A stretch of DNA of 36,631 nucleotides from CAYQUC01 sp964420605 (GCA_964420605.1 CAYQUC010000031.1:1-36631), one strand, 5' to 3'; positions 14,367 through 24,900 are shown, counted from the first letter of the stretch. The notes: generated by a model from the sequence alone, not told the origin. Translations and numbers: made by a program.

Positions 14367-15583
14367 CCGAATATGCTTACAAGGGTCGTTTTACAAACGG
14401 TAAAGCTGCGAGCGGAACAATTGAAGCCGTCGATAGTGATGTTGTTGCTGCTCAATTATTGAGTGACGGTATTACCCCCATCAGTATTGAAGAAACAAAA
14501 CAACAAAAACAGTTATGGCAAGACATAAAACAACAATATTTTGAGCGTAAACCCGGTTACGATGATTTAATTTTATTTTCACGTCAAATGTATACCTTGA
14601 TGCACGCGGGTGTTCCCATTATTCGAGCCATAACAGGTTTAGCACAAAATACTCGAAACCCGTTATTCTCTCGAGTATTACGTGACATCGGTATTGATTT
14701 AGAATCCGGTCATGAATTAACGGCTGGAATGAGTAAGCATGGTGAAGTGTTTTCAAATTTGTTTATTAGTATGATCAAGGTCGGCGAAACGACTGGCCAA
14801 TTAGACGAAGCATTTTTAACTTTGTCGGGTTATTTGGAGCGCGAGAAAGAAATTCGTGATCGTATCAAATCTGCAATGCGTTACCCCGTGACGGTATTAA
14901 CATTTATTTTTGGTGCAGTGGTTATTTTAAATATTTATGTTATTCCGCAATTTCAAAATTTATTTAGAAATTTTAAAGCCGAATTACCACTAGCAACGCG
15001 AATTTTAATTACCACCTCTGATTTTTTTGTAAACTATTGGCCACACCTATTTTTAACTTTAATAGCAACTATTATCGCAATTATTCGTTACGTTCATACT
15101 AAGCAGGGAAAATATAATTGGGACCGATTTAAATTAAAAATTCCACTAACCGGTCATATTATATTGCGCGCCACGTTGGCACGTTTTTCACGATCATTTT
15201 CAATGTCAACTAGGGCTGGCGTGCCATTAATACAAGCGCTTAATGTAGTATCAATGGCTGTTGATAATGTTTTTGTTGGAAAAAAAGTAATGGAAATCAG
15301 AACCGGAATTGAACGGGGCGACACTTTAACCCGTACTGCATCGAACACCAATCTCTTTACACCGTTAGTTATTCAAATGCTTTCAGTTGGCGAAGAAACA
15401 GGTGCAGTGGATGAGTTATTAGAAGAAGTAGCCGATTTCTATGAGCGCGAAGTTGATTATGATTTAAAAAAATTAAGTTCTGCAATTGAACCCATTATGA
15501 TCGTTGTGATAGGTGTAATGGTATTAATATTGGCCATGGGTATCTTTTTGCCAATGTGGGAACTCGCGGCAGTTGCGACTTAA
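14363..15583 (+). CDS. mshG: MSHA pilus inner-membrane platform protein MshG
   Basis: A 406-residue GspF/PilC-family polytopic protein that forms the platform under the pilus and contacts the MshE ATPase. Two T2SSF domains (about 68-190 and 270-393) each carry the family pattern, for example FSRQMYTLMHAGVPIIRAI and FSRSFSMSTRAGVPLIQAL, with three hydrophobic helices (about 170-192, 215-235, 375-398). The start codon overlaps the mshE stop (ATGA), indicating translational coupling. Confidence 0.93.
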   Translation: MTEYAYKGRFTNGKAASGTIEAVDSDVVAAQLLSDGITPISIEETKQQKQLWQDIKQQYFERKPGYDDLILFSRQMYTLMHAGVPIIRAITGLAQNTRNPLFSRVLRDIGIDLESGHELTAGMSKHGEVFSNLFISMIKVGETTGQLDEAFLTLSGYLEREKEIRDRIKSAMRYPVTVLTFIFGAVVILNIYVIPQFQNLFRNFKAELPLATRILITTSDFFVNYWPHLFLTLIATIIAIIRYVHTKQGKYNWDRFKLKIPLTGHIILRATLARFSRSFSMSTRAGVPLIQALNVVSMAVDNVFVGKKVMEIRTGIERGDTLTRTASNTNLFTPLVIQMLSVGEETGAVDELLEEVADFYEREVDYDLKKLSSAIEPIMIVVIGVMVLILAMGIFLPMWELAAVAT

Positions 15584-15590
15584 ATTCAAC

Positions 15591-16166
15591 ATGAAACAAT
15601 TTAATAATTATTTTAATAAGCCATTATCAGTAAAAACTTCAACAAAATATTGCTCGGGTTTTTCTTTGCTCGAAATAATCGTAGTCGTTATTATTGTATC
15701 TATTTTATTTACATTTGCACTCAGTCACCTTTTTAAGTGGCGCATTACAGCAGAGCGATCCAGTTTTAAAAAACTGACTTCGGAGATGAGTGGCGCACTA
15801 AAGCTAGAAGTTAGCTCTCATTATGCTAAAGGCCGATTACAGGATATTGTAAAATTGCTAGGCAGTAACCCGCTAAACTATGCTATCGAAAAACCACAAC
15901 ATTATATTGGGGAAAAAACCACACCAAATTTAACGGAACTTAATCCGGGGGATTGGGTTTATGATACCTCAAAAAAAATATTGATTTACCGTGTACGTTA
16001 TCCCGAGCATTTTTCAACAAAACTACCTGGAATAAAGCGAATAGAATTAAAGATATCACTACTCTATACCGATATAGATAAGAATAGTAAGTTTAATTTA
16101 GGTGTAGATGCTATCGAAGGTTTGAGATTGGTTAGCACTGAACCCTATGCCTGGGTAATAGAGTGA
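15591..16166 (+). CDS. mshF: MshF-position prepilin-like protein
   Basis: A 191-residue protein in the slot that mshF occupies in Vibrio and Shewanella. It has a type IV prepilin signal: a 23-residue leader, G23 followed by FSLLE with Glu at +5, then a hydrophobic helix VVVIIVSILFTFALSHLF. The remainder is soluble and not recognised. The ATG at 15591 comes 7 bases after mshG; an in-frame TTG at 15573 overlaps mshG and is less likely. The name rests mainly on position, so it may be a minor pilin of another kind. Confidence 0.65.
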   Translation: MKQFNNYFNKPLSVKTSTKYCSGFSLLEIIVVVIIVSILFTFALSHLFKWRITAERSSFKKLTSEMSGALKLEVSSHYAKGRLQDIVKLLGSNPLNYAIEKPQHYIGEKTTPNLTELNPGDWVYDTSKKILIYRVRYPEHFSTKLPGIKRIELKISLLYTDIDKNSKFNLGVDAIEGLRLVSTEPYAWVIE

Positions 16167-16184
16167 TTTAAATGAGGTTAGACT

Positions 16185-16667
16185 ATGAAGCGAATTAAAC
16201 AAAGCGCTGGTTTTACATTAATTGAGTTAGTTGTTGTTATTGTTATTTTAGGAATATTGGCTGCGACTATTGTGCCTCGATTTACCAATTTACATGCTGA
16301 TGCACGAGCATCCGTCGTCACCGGAATGGAGGCTAGTGTCCGTTCAGCAACATCAATGTATCACGGTGTTAAATTGGCACTCGGTACAGCAGCAGGAACA
16401 GCCGTACCCAATTCCCGGTTTGAAGGTGTTGGTGTCGATGTCACGGATATATTTAATTATCCTGGAGCAGTAGCGGCGGGTATTGTTGCAATTGTTGATG
16501 ATGCCGGTGGTGATTTTACGGTAACCTATACCACGGGTACTCCTGCCACAGCAGTTTGGAGTTATACCGGTGCAACTACGGCTGCAAGTTGTCAGGTTGT
16601 CTATACCGCATCCGCTGCATCCGGTTCACCACCTGGAATTGTCGCAACCACTACTAATTGTTTATAA
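16185..16667 (+). CDS. mshA: MSHA major pilin MshA
   Basis: A 160-residue type IVa pilin and probably the main pilus subunit. The leader is nine residues (KRIKQSAG ending at G9), cut before F10 in FTLIELVVVIVILGILAATIVPRF, with the invariant Glu at +5. The globular domain is rich in Ala, Gly, Val and Thr. Two cysteines near the end (about 136 and 159) can form the C-terminal disulfide loop of the family. GAGG at 16174-16177 is a good ribosome-binding site. A strong intrinsic terminator follows within 30 bases, as expected for an abundant product. Confidence 0.85.
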   Translation: MKRIKQSAGFTLIELVVVIVILGILAATIVPRFTNLHADARASVVTGMEASVRSATSMYHGVKLALGTAAGTAVPNSRFEGVGVDVTDIFNYPGAVAAGIVAIVDDAGGDFTVTYTTGTPATAVWSYTGATTAASCQVVYTASAASGSPPGIVATTTNCL

Positions 16668-16691
16668 GCTTCATTCCTCAAGATCTTAATC

Positions 16692-16714
16692 GGGGCGTTT
16701 GTGCCCCTTTTTTT
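16692..16714 (+). terminator. Intrinsic terminator/attenuator after the major pilin gene
   Basis: GGGGC (16692-16696), a six-base loop, GCCCC (16703-16707) and seven T. It lies 25 bases after mshA and 20 bases before mshC, inside the pilus unit. Partial read-through would supply the minor pilins. Confidence 0.85.
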
Positions 16715-16734
16715 AGTAACGATACTATCACGAC

Positions 16735-17208
16735 ATGATGCAACGTAACTTCTGTTCTGGCTTTACCATGATAGAGTTGGTGGTCATCATTGTTCTTATT
16801 GGCGTGTTGTCGGCATTTATTGTACCGCGCTTAAGCACCAAAACTGCATTTGAAGAACGTGCCTTTAAAGATGAGCTGCTTAATGTCGCACGTTTTGCGC
16901 AACAACAGGCTATGATGCGCGGTCGCAATTATACAGTACGATTTCATTTAAACGATACAACTAAAAATTATGGAATTGATAGTCGCCAGGGCAGTGGAAC
17001 TTATGCTTGGTTAACACATGCCGACACCTCGGCATTTCCTATTGCATTTCCAAATGGTATAACAACATCTCCAGCGAGCGTAATTATTAATTTTGATGCA
17101 CTTGGAAATGTCGCTGATGGTATAGCGCAAGCCATTACTATCACCGGTGTTGCGAGTAATACAATTTGTATTGATGCCAGTGGTTTTGCACATGAAGGGG
17201 TATGTTAA
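16735..17208 (+). CDS. mshC: MSHA minor pilin MshC
   Basis: A 157-residue prepilin. Leader of nine residues ending CSG9, cut before FTMIE (+5 Glu), then a hydrophobic helix. The body has RFAQQQAMMRGRNYTVRF, a segment typical of MshC/GspH-like minor pilins, and two C-terminal cysteines (CIDASGFAHEGVC). ATG codons at 16735 and 16738 are equivalent starts. Minor pilins prime assembly at the pilus tip. It follows the post-mshA terminator and lies three bases before mshD. Confidence 0.85.
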   Translation: MMQRNFCSGFTMIELVVIIVLIGVLSAFIVPRLSTKTAFEERAFKDELLNVARFAQQQAMMRGRNYTVRFHLNDTTKNYGIDSRQGSGTYAWLTHADTSAFPIAFPNGITTSPASVIINFDALGNVADGIAQAITITGVASNTICIDASGFAHEGVC

Positions 17209-17211
17209 TAT

Positions 17212-17733
17212 ATGCCAGCACGTGGGTTTACACTAATAGAAATAATTGTAGTGATTGTTTTTATTTCGATTGCGATGGTCGCAGCATTATCGGCATATAC
17301 ACATTCTGTACGTAATAGTGCAACACCGTTACACCAAATTCGTGCAATCGAAGTTGCTCAAGCTTACATGGAAGAAATTTTAAATAAACGCTTTGATGAA
17401 AACAGCGGCCAAGGTGGTACACCACGTTGTGGCTCGTCCGACACGGGCGCGCAAAGCTGTACTAGTGCACCAAATTTTGGTGCAGATGCAGGTGAGACGC
17501 GCGCCTTGTATGATGATGTAGATGATTATCATGCGATTAACGAGTTAGGGCTCACAGATTCGTTAGGTAATATCCGAGTTGATTACGATAACTATCGTGC
17601 TCAAATTTCTGTTAGTTATGCTGGAACCGAGCTTGGTGGTTTGAATCTGAATGATGCCAAACGCATCAACATTATTATTACAACTGCAAGTGGCGCAAGC
17701 TTTGAATTTAGTGCCTATCGAGTCAATTACTAA
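17212..17733 (+). CDS. mshD: MSHA minor pilin MshD
   Basis: A 173-residue prepilin with a very short leader, MPARG5, cut before FTLIE. The body has AIEVAQAYMEEILNKRFDE, the amphipathic segment found in MshD/PilV-type proteins, and a Cys-containing loop (PRCGSSDTGAQSC). It follows mshC by three bases and overlaps mshO by one base (TAATG), so the minor-pilin genes are translationally coupled. Confidence 0.85.
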   Translation: MPARGFTLIEIIVVIVFISIAMVAALSAYTHSVRNSATPLHQIRAIEVAQAYMEEILNKRFDENSGQGGTPRCGSSDTGAQSCTSAPNFGADAGETRALYDDVDDYHAINELGLTDSLGNIRVDYDNYRAQISVSYAGTELGGLNLNDAKRINIIITTASGASFEFSAYRVNY

Positions 17734-18629
17734 TGACGCTCACGCCACCAAAAATATCCTACAATGTAGCTGCTTTCACATTAATTGAAATGGTCGTTGT
17801 CATTGTGTTATTAGCCATTATTGCAATGGTCAGTAGTCAATTTTTTAGTAATACTATTATTGGTTACACCGATGCCGAGCTACGAATATCGCTTGCACAC
17901 AGTGGTCGTATTGCAACAGAAAAAATAACGCGTGAATTACGCAATGCCATGCCACAGTCGATTCGGGTTAGTAGTAATTGTGTTGAGTTTATTCCAGTAT
18001 TAACCAGCGCTCATTACCAAGACCAAAATATTACCTACGCAAGTCCCGCCGTAACATCAAAACCATTACCCGTTAGTGGCGAAACGAGCAGCGCTAACCA
18101 AATTGATGTCTTTAATTTAAACTTTACGCCGCAATCAGGTACTAATTATTATCTTGTAGTGTACCCCCTAGGAGCAGGTGTTGCTAATGGCGATCCGTAT
18201 GTTGCTACTAGTCCCGGTTCGTTATTTGGTTTTTCATCGCAACTTTTTATTAACCCACCCACAAATAGCATTACTCGTTTAACCATGGATGGTGCTTATT
18301 TGTTTTTGCGCCACTCTCCAATGCGTAGACTTTTTATTGTTACGTCACCGATTAGTTATTGCGTGGTATCCAATCGCTTGCAACGCTATAGTGAATATGG
18401 CTTTAACAATAGCCAAGCAACGCCACCAAGCGGTACCATTCAACGCGTTGTTGATGATTTGCAACTCAACGATGCGGGTACTTCAATTACGCCCTTTGTG
18501 TTTACCACTGGTACACTCGTGCGCAATGCCGTTGTGAAGCTTGATTTTCGATTACGCCAAATTGATCAACTAGGAAATGAAAATTGGATTCGCGTTAATC
18601 ACGAGGTTCAAATCCGTAATGTGCCCTAA
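17733..18629 (+). CDS. mshO: MSHA minor pilin MshO
   Basis: A 298-residue PilW/GspJ-like minor pilin. The prepilin motif is AFTLIEMVVVIVLLAII with Glu19 at +5, but the residue before the cut is Ala14 instead of the usual Gly. PilD-type peptidases prefer glycine there, so processing may be slower. The body has GRIATEKITRELRNAMPQSIRV, typical of the PilW/MshO group. It overlaps mshP by 11 bases. Confidence 0.85.
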   Translation: MTLTPPKISYNVAAFTLIEMVVVIVLLAIIAMVSSQFFSNTIIGYTDAELRISLAHSGRIATEKITRELRNAMPQSIRVSSNCVEFIPVLTSAHYQDQNITYASPAVTSKPLPVSGETSSANQIDVFNLNFTPQSGTNYYLVVYPLGAGVANGDPYVATSPGSLFGFSSQLFINPPTNSITRLTMDGAYLFLRHSPMRRLFIVTSPISYCVVSNRLQRYSEYGFNNSQATPPSGTIQRVVDDLQLNDAGTSITPFVFTTGTLVRNAVVKLDFRLRQIDQLGNENWIRVNHEVQIRNVP

Positions 18630-19056
18630 ACAACCATTACATTTACAACAACATGGCATTAGTTTATTAATGATGATTTTTTTTGTGGTATTAATTTCGC
18701 TCATTAGCGCCGCCTTAGTTAAACTAAGTGCCACGGCGAATGTCAGTATCGGTAATGAGGCGATAAGTACGCGTAGCTTTTTAGCGGCAGAAAGTGGTGC
18801 ACAAAATGCCATGTCACTATTATTTCCACTTGATGGTACGGTGATTACAAGTTGTACTGCGGTAAACAGCACACTTAATAATCCATCGATAAATTTAACT
18901 GCAGCAGGTTTGGCTAGCTGTACATTCAGTGTACTGTGTAACGGACCAGTTAACATTAATGGACGTTATTACTACCAATTGCAAAGTACAGGTCAATGTG
19001 GATCTGGCGAATCAATTGCAGAACGCACTATACAAATTTCTGCACGGACACTTTAA
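18619..19056 (+). CDS. mshP: MSHA biogenesis protein MshP (PilX-like)
   Basis: A 145-residue PilX/GspK-like protein. It begins MCPKQPLHLQQHG, then the hydrophobic segment ISLLMMIFFVVLISLISAALV and the motif SFLAAESGAQNAM characteristic of PilX/MshP. The +5 position is not Glu, as in GspK-like tip proteins. The ATG at 18619 overlaps the mshO end by 11 bases; a longer in-frame start at 18577 would overlap mshO by 53 bases and lengthen the leader, so I prefer 18619. Three cysteines follow in the second half. Confidence 0.8.
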   Translation: MCPKQPLHLQQHGISLLMMIFFVVLISLISAALVKLSATANVSIGNEAISTRSFLAAESGAQNAMSLLFPLDGTVITSCTAVNSTLNNPSINLTAAGLASCTFSVLCNGPVNINGRYYYQLQSTGQCGSGESIAERTIQISARTL

Positions 19057-19163
19057 GATATTATAATTATACAATATATAAGGTTTTTCATTCATTTTTT
19101 AGTCTAAACTACAAAGGTACACTGCGATCCTTTAAGAGCGGTGCAAAATGACTAACATTAAAT

Positions 19164-21959
19164 ATGAATTTTCCTCTCTCTTTTAAAATTATAACGATTC
19201 TATTAATATTCTTACCCATAAAACTTTTTGCTAATGATGTTTTAAGTATTAATGATGTTACTCAAGAATATTCACTCGGAAAATACATATCAGTTCTCGA
19301 AGATCCAAGTGGGCAGTTAACCATTAATGACGTTACTAAAAATCGATATACCAATCAATACAAACATCATTCATCTGATTCTGTACAACTTGGATTTTCT
19401 AATTCAACGTACTGGATTCGTCTAAAAATTAAAAATAATTCGACACTTAATGGCTGGTCATTAATCCAATGGTATGTCAACAGCCATTATTTTGATCTCT
19501 ATATTCCCACTGACAATGCACAAAATTACCAAGTACTTTATTCAGGAAATCTTCGACCACAAAATGACAGTACTAAAACGCATCGTTTAACACACTTTAA
19601 ATTATCCTTAGACAATAACAAAACACGGACATATTATTTACGCTATAAGAGCCAAGCGGCAATTAGCATCCAACTGCAATTACTCACTAGTGAGCGTTAC
19701 ACTGAAATAATTCAAACAACTAATTATGGACTAGGTTTTTTTTACGGATTATTGTCAGTGTTAATCGTTTTTAATTCAATGCTATATTTATTGTTACGAC
19801 AAAAAATATTTCTCTACCTGGCATTATTTATTACAAATATACTCATCGCATTCTTGTCATACGATGGTTTTATAAAACTCATTCAATCTAATGAGTTTAG
19901 TTCTACCACTCGTCATATAATTCCTTTATTTCTGAGCTTTTCATTAATAACACTATTTTTTTATAGCCACGAACTTACATCACGCGAGCAGCCAAACAAA
20001 CCATTTCAACAAAGTTATCGATATTTTATTATTGCATGGCTAGCATTAATAATTAGTGAATTTGTATTTGATTATTTAATAACAATAATAGCGATGATTC
20101 CACTACTGCTTGCTACTCTATTATATTTGTTTGTTGAAGGCTTAAAACAATGGAAAAAATACAATAGCTCAACACGATTTATTGTGCTCGGTTTTCTTGT
20201 TTTATTTACAGGTTTTTTTATTTTTATATTAATGCGATTAAACTTTATAAACAGTAATGTCGTTTTTGAACAAAGCATTCGAATTAGTGTCGTTATATTT
20301 ATTCTATTTATGTCATTAGCTGTTGTTGACTATATACAGCACTTACAAGACAGCAAGAAAATTTTTATAAAAAATTTAAGTATAACGGAAGACAAATTTA
20401 GAGCCATATTCGATGAAACATTTCAATTGCGGGGCGTATTATCACCCGATGGTATTTTACTTGAAGCAAATAAAACCGCTCTTAGTTTTGGAAATTATGG
20501 CCCTGAAGATGTAATTGGTCTTCACTTTTGGAAAACACCATGGTGGAAGGAGAATATAGAACAACAAAATTTATTGCATGACGCGGTCAAACAAGCTGCA
20601 ACTGGTAAGACTGTACGTCTGGAATTGGTGTTACCTAGCTACGATGGCATAGAAAGTTGGATGGATTTTTCACTAAAACCGTTTAAGGATAATAACGGCA
20701 ACATTACCATGTTATTACCTGAAGGATGGGATATATCCGATCGCAAACGAGCAGAACAAGCCATTACCGATATTGCAACCGGAATGTTAGAAAATACCGG
20801 CGATTCATTTTTTGAGTATGTCGTAAAGCAAAGTGCAAAGCTACTCAATGTTAATACTGTTTTTATTGGTTTAATCAATGAACATGACAACAAACAAGTC
20901 GATACCTTAAAGGTATGGCATAATGGTGAAATTGTTAATAACATGTCTTATTCAATTATTAATAGTCCCTGTGAAAACATCATCAATAAAGACACATGTT
21001 CCTACCCCAATAATTTACAACAATTATTTCCGCTTGATACACTGTTAGTCAAACTAAATGCCAATAGTTATTATGGAATTCCGTTAATTGATCCCGATGG
21101 AAAGCACATTGGATTACTGGTTGCGTTAAATGATACAACCATACAACACTCAGAACAAATAGATAAAATAACTCAAATATATGCGGCACGCTGCTCAACT
21201 GAAATTGAAAAAATACAAGCACAGCATGAAATTGAGCAACATCGTAATAATCTTGAACAGCTGGTGCAAAGTCGAACCTCTGAGTTAGAATTAATTAATA
21301 ATGAACTAGAATCATTTTCTTATTCAGTATCACATGATTTACGAGCACCATTACGTGCAATAATTGGATTTTCAGAAATTATTTTAGAAGATTATAATAG
21401 TGCATTGGATAAAGCCGGCCAAGATTTACTAGCTCGAGTAATTGACAACAGTTTGCGCATGTCTCACTTAATTGATGATTTGCTAGAATTATCTCGCATT
21501 GGTCGCCAAAAACTAGACACAAAAACGGTTAACTTGGACAAATTAGTTAATGTTGTTATCAAATCATTGACTGAACATGAGCCCGATCGCATTGTTGAAT
21601 TTAACTGCGAACCCCTTGGAAACCTAACCGCCGATCCAGGCTTACTCAAAATTGTTTTTGACAATTTAATAGAAAACGCATGGAAGTACAGCTCTAAAAA
21701 AGAAAATGCCTTTATCGAAATAGGAAAACAAACTATCAACAGAGAAAATGTTTTTTTTATTAAAGATAATGGCGCTGGCTTTGACATGGAATATGCCACT
21801 AAAATATTTGCGCCATTTCAACGCTTACATCAAACTGATGAATTTGAGGGAACCGGAATAGGGCTTGCTACAGTATACCGAATAATCGCTAGACACTCCG
21901 GGAAAATTTGGGTAGATAGTATTAAAAACCAAGGAACAACTTTTTATTTTATTTTGTAA
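19164..21959 (+). CDS. 7TMR-DISM sensor histidine kinase with PAS and GAF, inside the MSHA unit
   Basis: A 931-residue hybrid-less kinase. Order: signal peptide (1-23), a periplasmic 7TMR-DISM extracellular domain (about 30-175, with FSNSTYWIRLKIKNNS), seven membrane helices (about 185-395), PAS (about 405-530), GAF (about 545-680), a coiled coil, HisKA with SYSVSHDLRAPLRAI (H724 phospho-acceptor), and HATPase with NLIENAWKYSS, DNGAGFD and EGTGIGLATVYRI. The DISM domain suggests a small, perhaps sugar-like ligand. It sits between mshP and mshQ, 107 bases after mshP, and mshQ begins 20 bases after it. No response regulator is adjacent. The standard MSHA cluster has no kinase here. Confidence 0.9.
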   Translation: MNFPLSFKIITILLIFLPIKLFANDVLSINDVTQEYSLGKYISVLEDPSGQLTINDVTKNRYTNQYKHHSSDSVQLGFSNSTYWIRLKIKNNSTLNGWSLIQWYVNSHYFDLYIPTDNAQNYQVLYSGNLRPQNDSTKTHRLTHFKLSLDNNKTRTYYLRYKSQAAISIQLQLLTSERYTEIIQTTNYGLGFFYGLLSVLIVFNSMLYLLLRQKIFLYLALFITNILIAFLSYDGFIKLIQSNEFSSTTRHIIPLFLSFSLITLFFYSHELTSREQPNKPFQQSYRYFIIAWLALIISEFVFDYLITIIAMIPLLLATLLYLFVEGLKQWKKYNSSTRFIVLGFLVLFTGFFIFILMRLNFINSNVVFEQSIRISVVIFILFMSLAVVDYIQHLQDSKKIFIKNLSITEDKFRAIFDETFQLRGVLSPDGILLEANKTALSFGNYGPEDVIGLHFWKTPWWKENIEQQNLLHDAVKQAATGKTVRLELVLPSYDGIESWMDFSLKPFKDNNGNITMLLPEGWDISDRKRAEQAITDIATGMLENTGDSFFEYVVKQSAKLLNVNTVFIGLINEHDNKQVDTLKVWHNGEIVNNMSYSIINSPCENIINKDTCSYPNNLQQLFPLDTLLVKLNANSYYGIPLIDPDGKHIGLLVALNDTTIQHSEQIDKITQIYAARCSTEIEKIQAQHEIEQHRNNLEQLVQSRTSELELINNELESFSYSVSHDLRAPLRAIIGFSEIILEDYNSALDKAGQDLLARVIDNSLRMSHLIDDLLELSRIGRQKLDTKTVNLDKLVNVVIKSLTEHEPDRIVEFNCEPLGNLTADPGLLKIVFDNLIENAWKYSSKKENAFIEIGKQTINRENVFFIKDNGAGFDMEYATKIFAPFQRLHQTDEFEGTGIGLATVYRIIARHSGKIWVDSIKNQGTTFYFIL

Positions 21960-21979
21960 ATTAAGGAACTCGTATTCAT

Positions 21980-24900
21980 ATGGCACCCAATTTAAAACGC
22001 ATTATCGTTATTGTATTAATGTATTTTACGTTGAATATAAACGGTCATACGGCTATCACTATTACAGTGGATGGTTCAACGGTACAACCTGTTACTGCCT
22101 ATAGTGGTGTGCCATCAACACTTGACGCGGTTGTCACAAACTGTCCATCGGCTAATTATTATTACGAAACTTGGTATTACAAAAATGATGGCAGTGCCAG
22201 TTGCTCAGGTGGTACGCCAGTATTTATCAGTCAGGCGATAAACAATAGTTGCACGACCAATCCTTCAGTTAACTATACCTGGCCTAGCACCGGACAAAAA
22301 ACGGTTTGTTATGGTTACTATCCTTGTTCAGGATTTTTAAGCTATCTAGTGTGTATATTGGCGTATGCGACTAACACAGTTAATACGGTTCAAGCTTTTC
22401 GTGTTGATGTTGGCACCACAACAGCTAATAATATTTTTCTGTCAACCAGAGCAACCGAAACCCTCGGAGGCTTGACGTTTTCAAATGAATCTATTATTGA
22501 ATATAACCCAACAACCAATAGTTCAAGTCTTTTTTTAAATGGCAATTTATTTAGTCAAAATGAAAACATCAGTGGCATTCATATGTTAGCTAGTGGTAAT
22601 GTCATTTTAACCACAGGCAATGGTGCTACTCTGGGCGGCCTAACATTTCGTGATGGTGATTTGGTAGAATACAATCCCTCGACCAATACTGCCACATTAT
22701 TTTTCAACGAAAATCTTTTTTCCGGTAATGCTGATATCAATGCTGTTTACCTTAAATCCAATGGCAATATAATTTTGTCGACTACCGCCGGCGTTACTCT
22801 TGGTGGGTTAACATTTCGTGATGGTGATTTGGCTGAATATAACCCAAATACCGATACCGCTACACTTTTTTTCAATGAAAATAATTTTTCAAGAAACATG
22901 GACATAGATGGTGTCCACTTATTGGATTCTGGCAATATTTTAATTTCAACAACCATTACGGCGACACTCGGCGGTTTAACGTTTAGCGATGGTTCTATCG
23001 CAGAATATAATCCGAGCTCTAACACGGCAACATTATATTTTACTGAAAACTTATTCAGTGGTGGCGCAGACATATCGGCTTTATCACTACCGGTGAGTAC
23101 GCCGGTTATTCACCACTTTGAAATTACCCATGATGCTACAGCCCTTACCTGTGAACCAGAATCCATTAGTATAAAATCGTGCAGTAATAGCGATTGCAGT
23201 TCGGTATTGAGCAGTGACGTTAACGTGACGTTAACACCAACAGGTTGGGTTGGTGGTGACGTTAAAACAATTACTGCTGGTACGAGTACATTTGAGTTAA
23301 GCAAAACAACTGCTGGTCGCTATACCTTGGGTGTAGCTAGCTCAAGCCCAGCCGCCACTAACCCCGTAGTGTGCGTTAATAGTAGCGCCGGCAACTCCAG
23401 TTGTGACATTGAGTTTTATGATACAGGCTTTGTTTATGATGTACCAAATTTAAGCAGTTGCACCACATCAAGCTCGATTACACTTAGCGCCGTGCGCTTA
23501 GATGATACAACTCAAGCCTGTGTTCCGACTTTTCAGAACAGCAGAAAAACACTCAATTTTTGGAGCAGCTATAGTTCTCCCAGCAGTGGTACACAACAAG
23601 TGACCGTGAACAATAGCGTTTCCAATACCACCATAGCCACTAGCGCTCCTGGTACGGCTATCGCCTTAAGTTTTAATGCCAGTGGTCAAGCAACGATAAC
23701 TGTGAATTATGCTGATGCAGGACAGTTAAGTTTAAGCAGCAGTTATACCAGTGGTAGCTTAACCATGACCGGTAGTGATTCCTTTATTGCTGTACCACCC
23801 AAACTCTATGTATATAGTGATGATACTAATGCCTCATGCGCGAGTAACGATGCTAGTTGTAGTGCATTTAAAGCCACAGGTAGTAATTTTAACTTAAAAA
23901 TTCGTGCTGCGTGTAATGACAATAGTGTAACAGCCAACTTCCAGTTAAACTCAATTGCAGTCAGCCATAGCAATACTGCGCCAGCCATCGCGCAAGGTAG
24001 TCGTGCTGTGTCGAATTTTAATATGGCCGCAGCTGATAACGGTGAACACACTATTAGTACTCAAGCCGTAACTGAAGTTGGCGTTGCAACGTTCACGGCA
24101 ACATCGCCAAATTACTTTGGCTTAACTGGACCATCAGGCACCAGTAACTACATCGGTCGTTTTTATCCAGACCATTTTACAATTAGTACTAGCAGCATTA
24201 CTAACCGTAGTGATATTTCTGGCTGTGCAGATAACTTTACCTATCTCGATGAAAATTTTCAAAGCAATTATAACTTGCAAGCACAAAACGTATCCAATGC
24301 GATCACGTTAAATTACACCGCTAATTTTGCAAAACTCAGTCTCATAACGTTGCCTCAAATGAACTATGGCAGCACTAATAATAATACGAACTATTCATCC
24401 CGCACCAGTATTAATTCACTGGGGAGTTTTAGTAATGGCGTTGCTGCAGTAACAGCAACAATTAGCCTGGCAAGGCAAACTAGCACTGAAGCTCCATTAA
24501 CGGTATTTAGTACCGGAATTAACCCGACCGATCCCGACGGGGTTACACTTGGTAGTTATAATTTGGCTCTTGATGGTGGTATCAACACACATGGTTCACT
24601 CGGTTCTACAGAATTACGCTTTGGTCGCGGAATAATCAATAATGCCTTTGGATCAGAATACTTACCATTAATAGTACCGTGGCTAACACAATACTATGTC
24701 AATGCAACCACTGGCTTTAATATAAATAGTAATGATAATTGTTCAGCATTGGGTATTGGTTTAATTGATTTACTTAATGCAGACAGTAATCCCGCACAAG
24801 GAGTTGCCAGTATAGCAATTGCAGCCGGAAGCACAACGGCAACTGCTAATAACACTCCAGTGTCCTCGGGCGTGGCAGATCTATCATTTAGCGCACCAAA

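Noticed and set aside
18577..18618. Longer start for MshP
   Set aside because: It would overlap mshO by 53 bases and add residues before a normal short MshP leader.
19057..19163. c-di-GMP riboswitch before the 7TM kinase
   Set aside because: The leader lacks the conserved GEMM core sequences and no expression platform is visible.
22430..23092. CRISPR array or non-coding tandem repeat
   Set aside because: The period is 168 bases, the copies are diverged, and the repeat is in frame within one long coding region.
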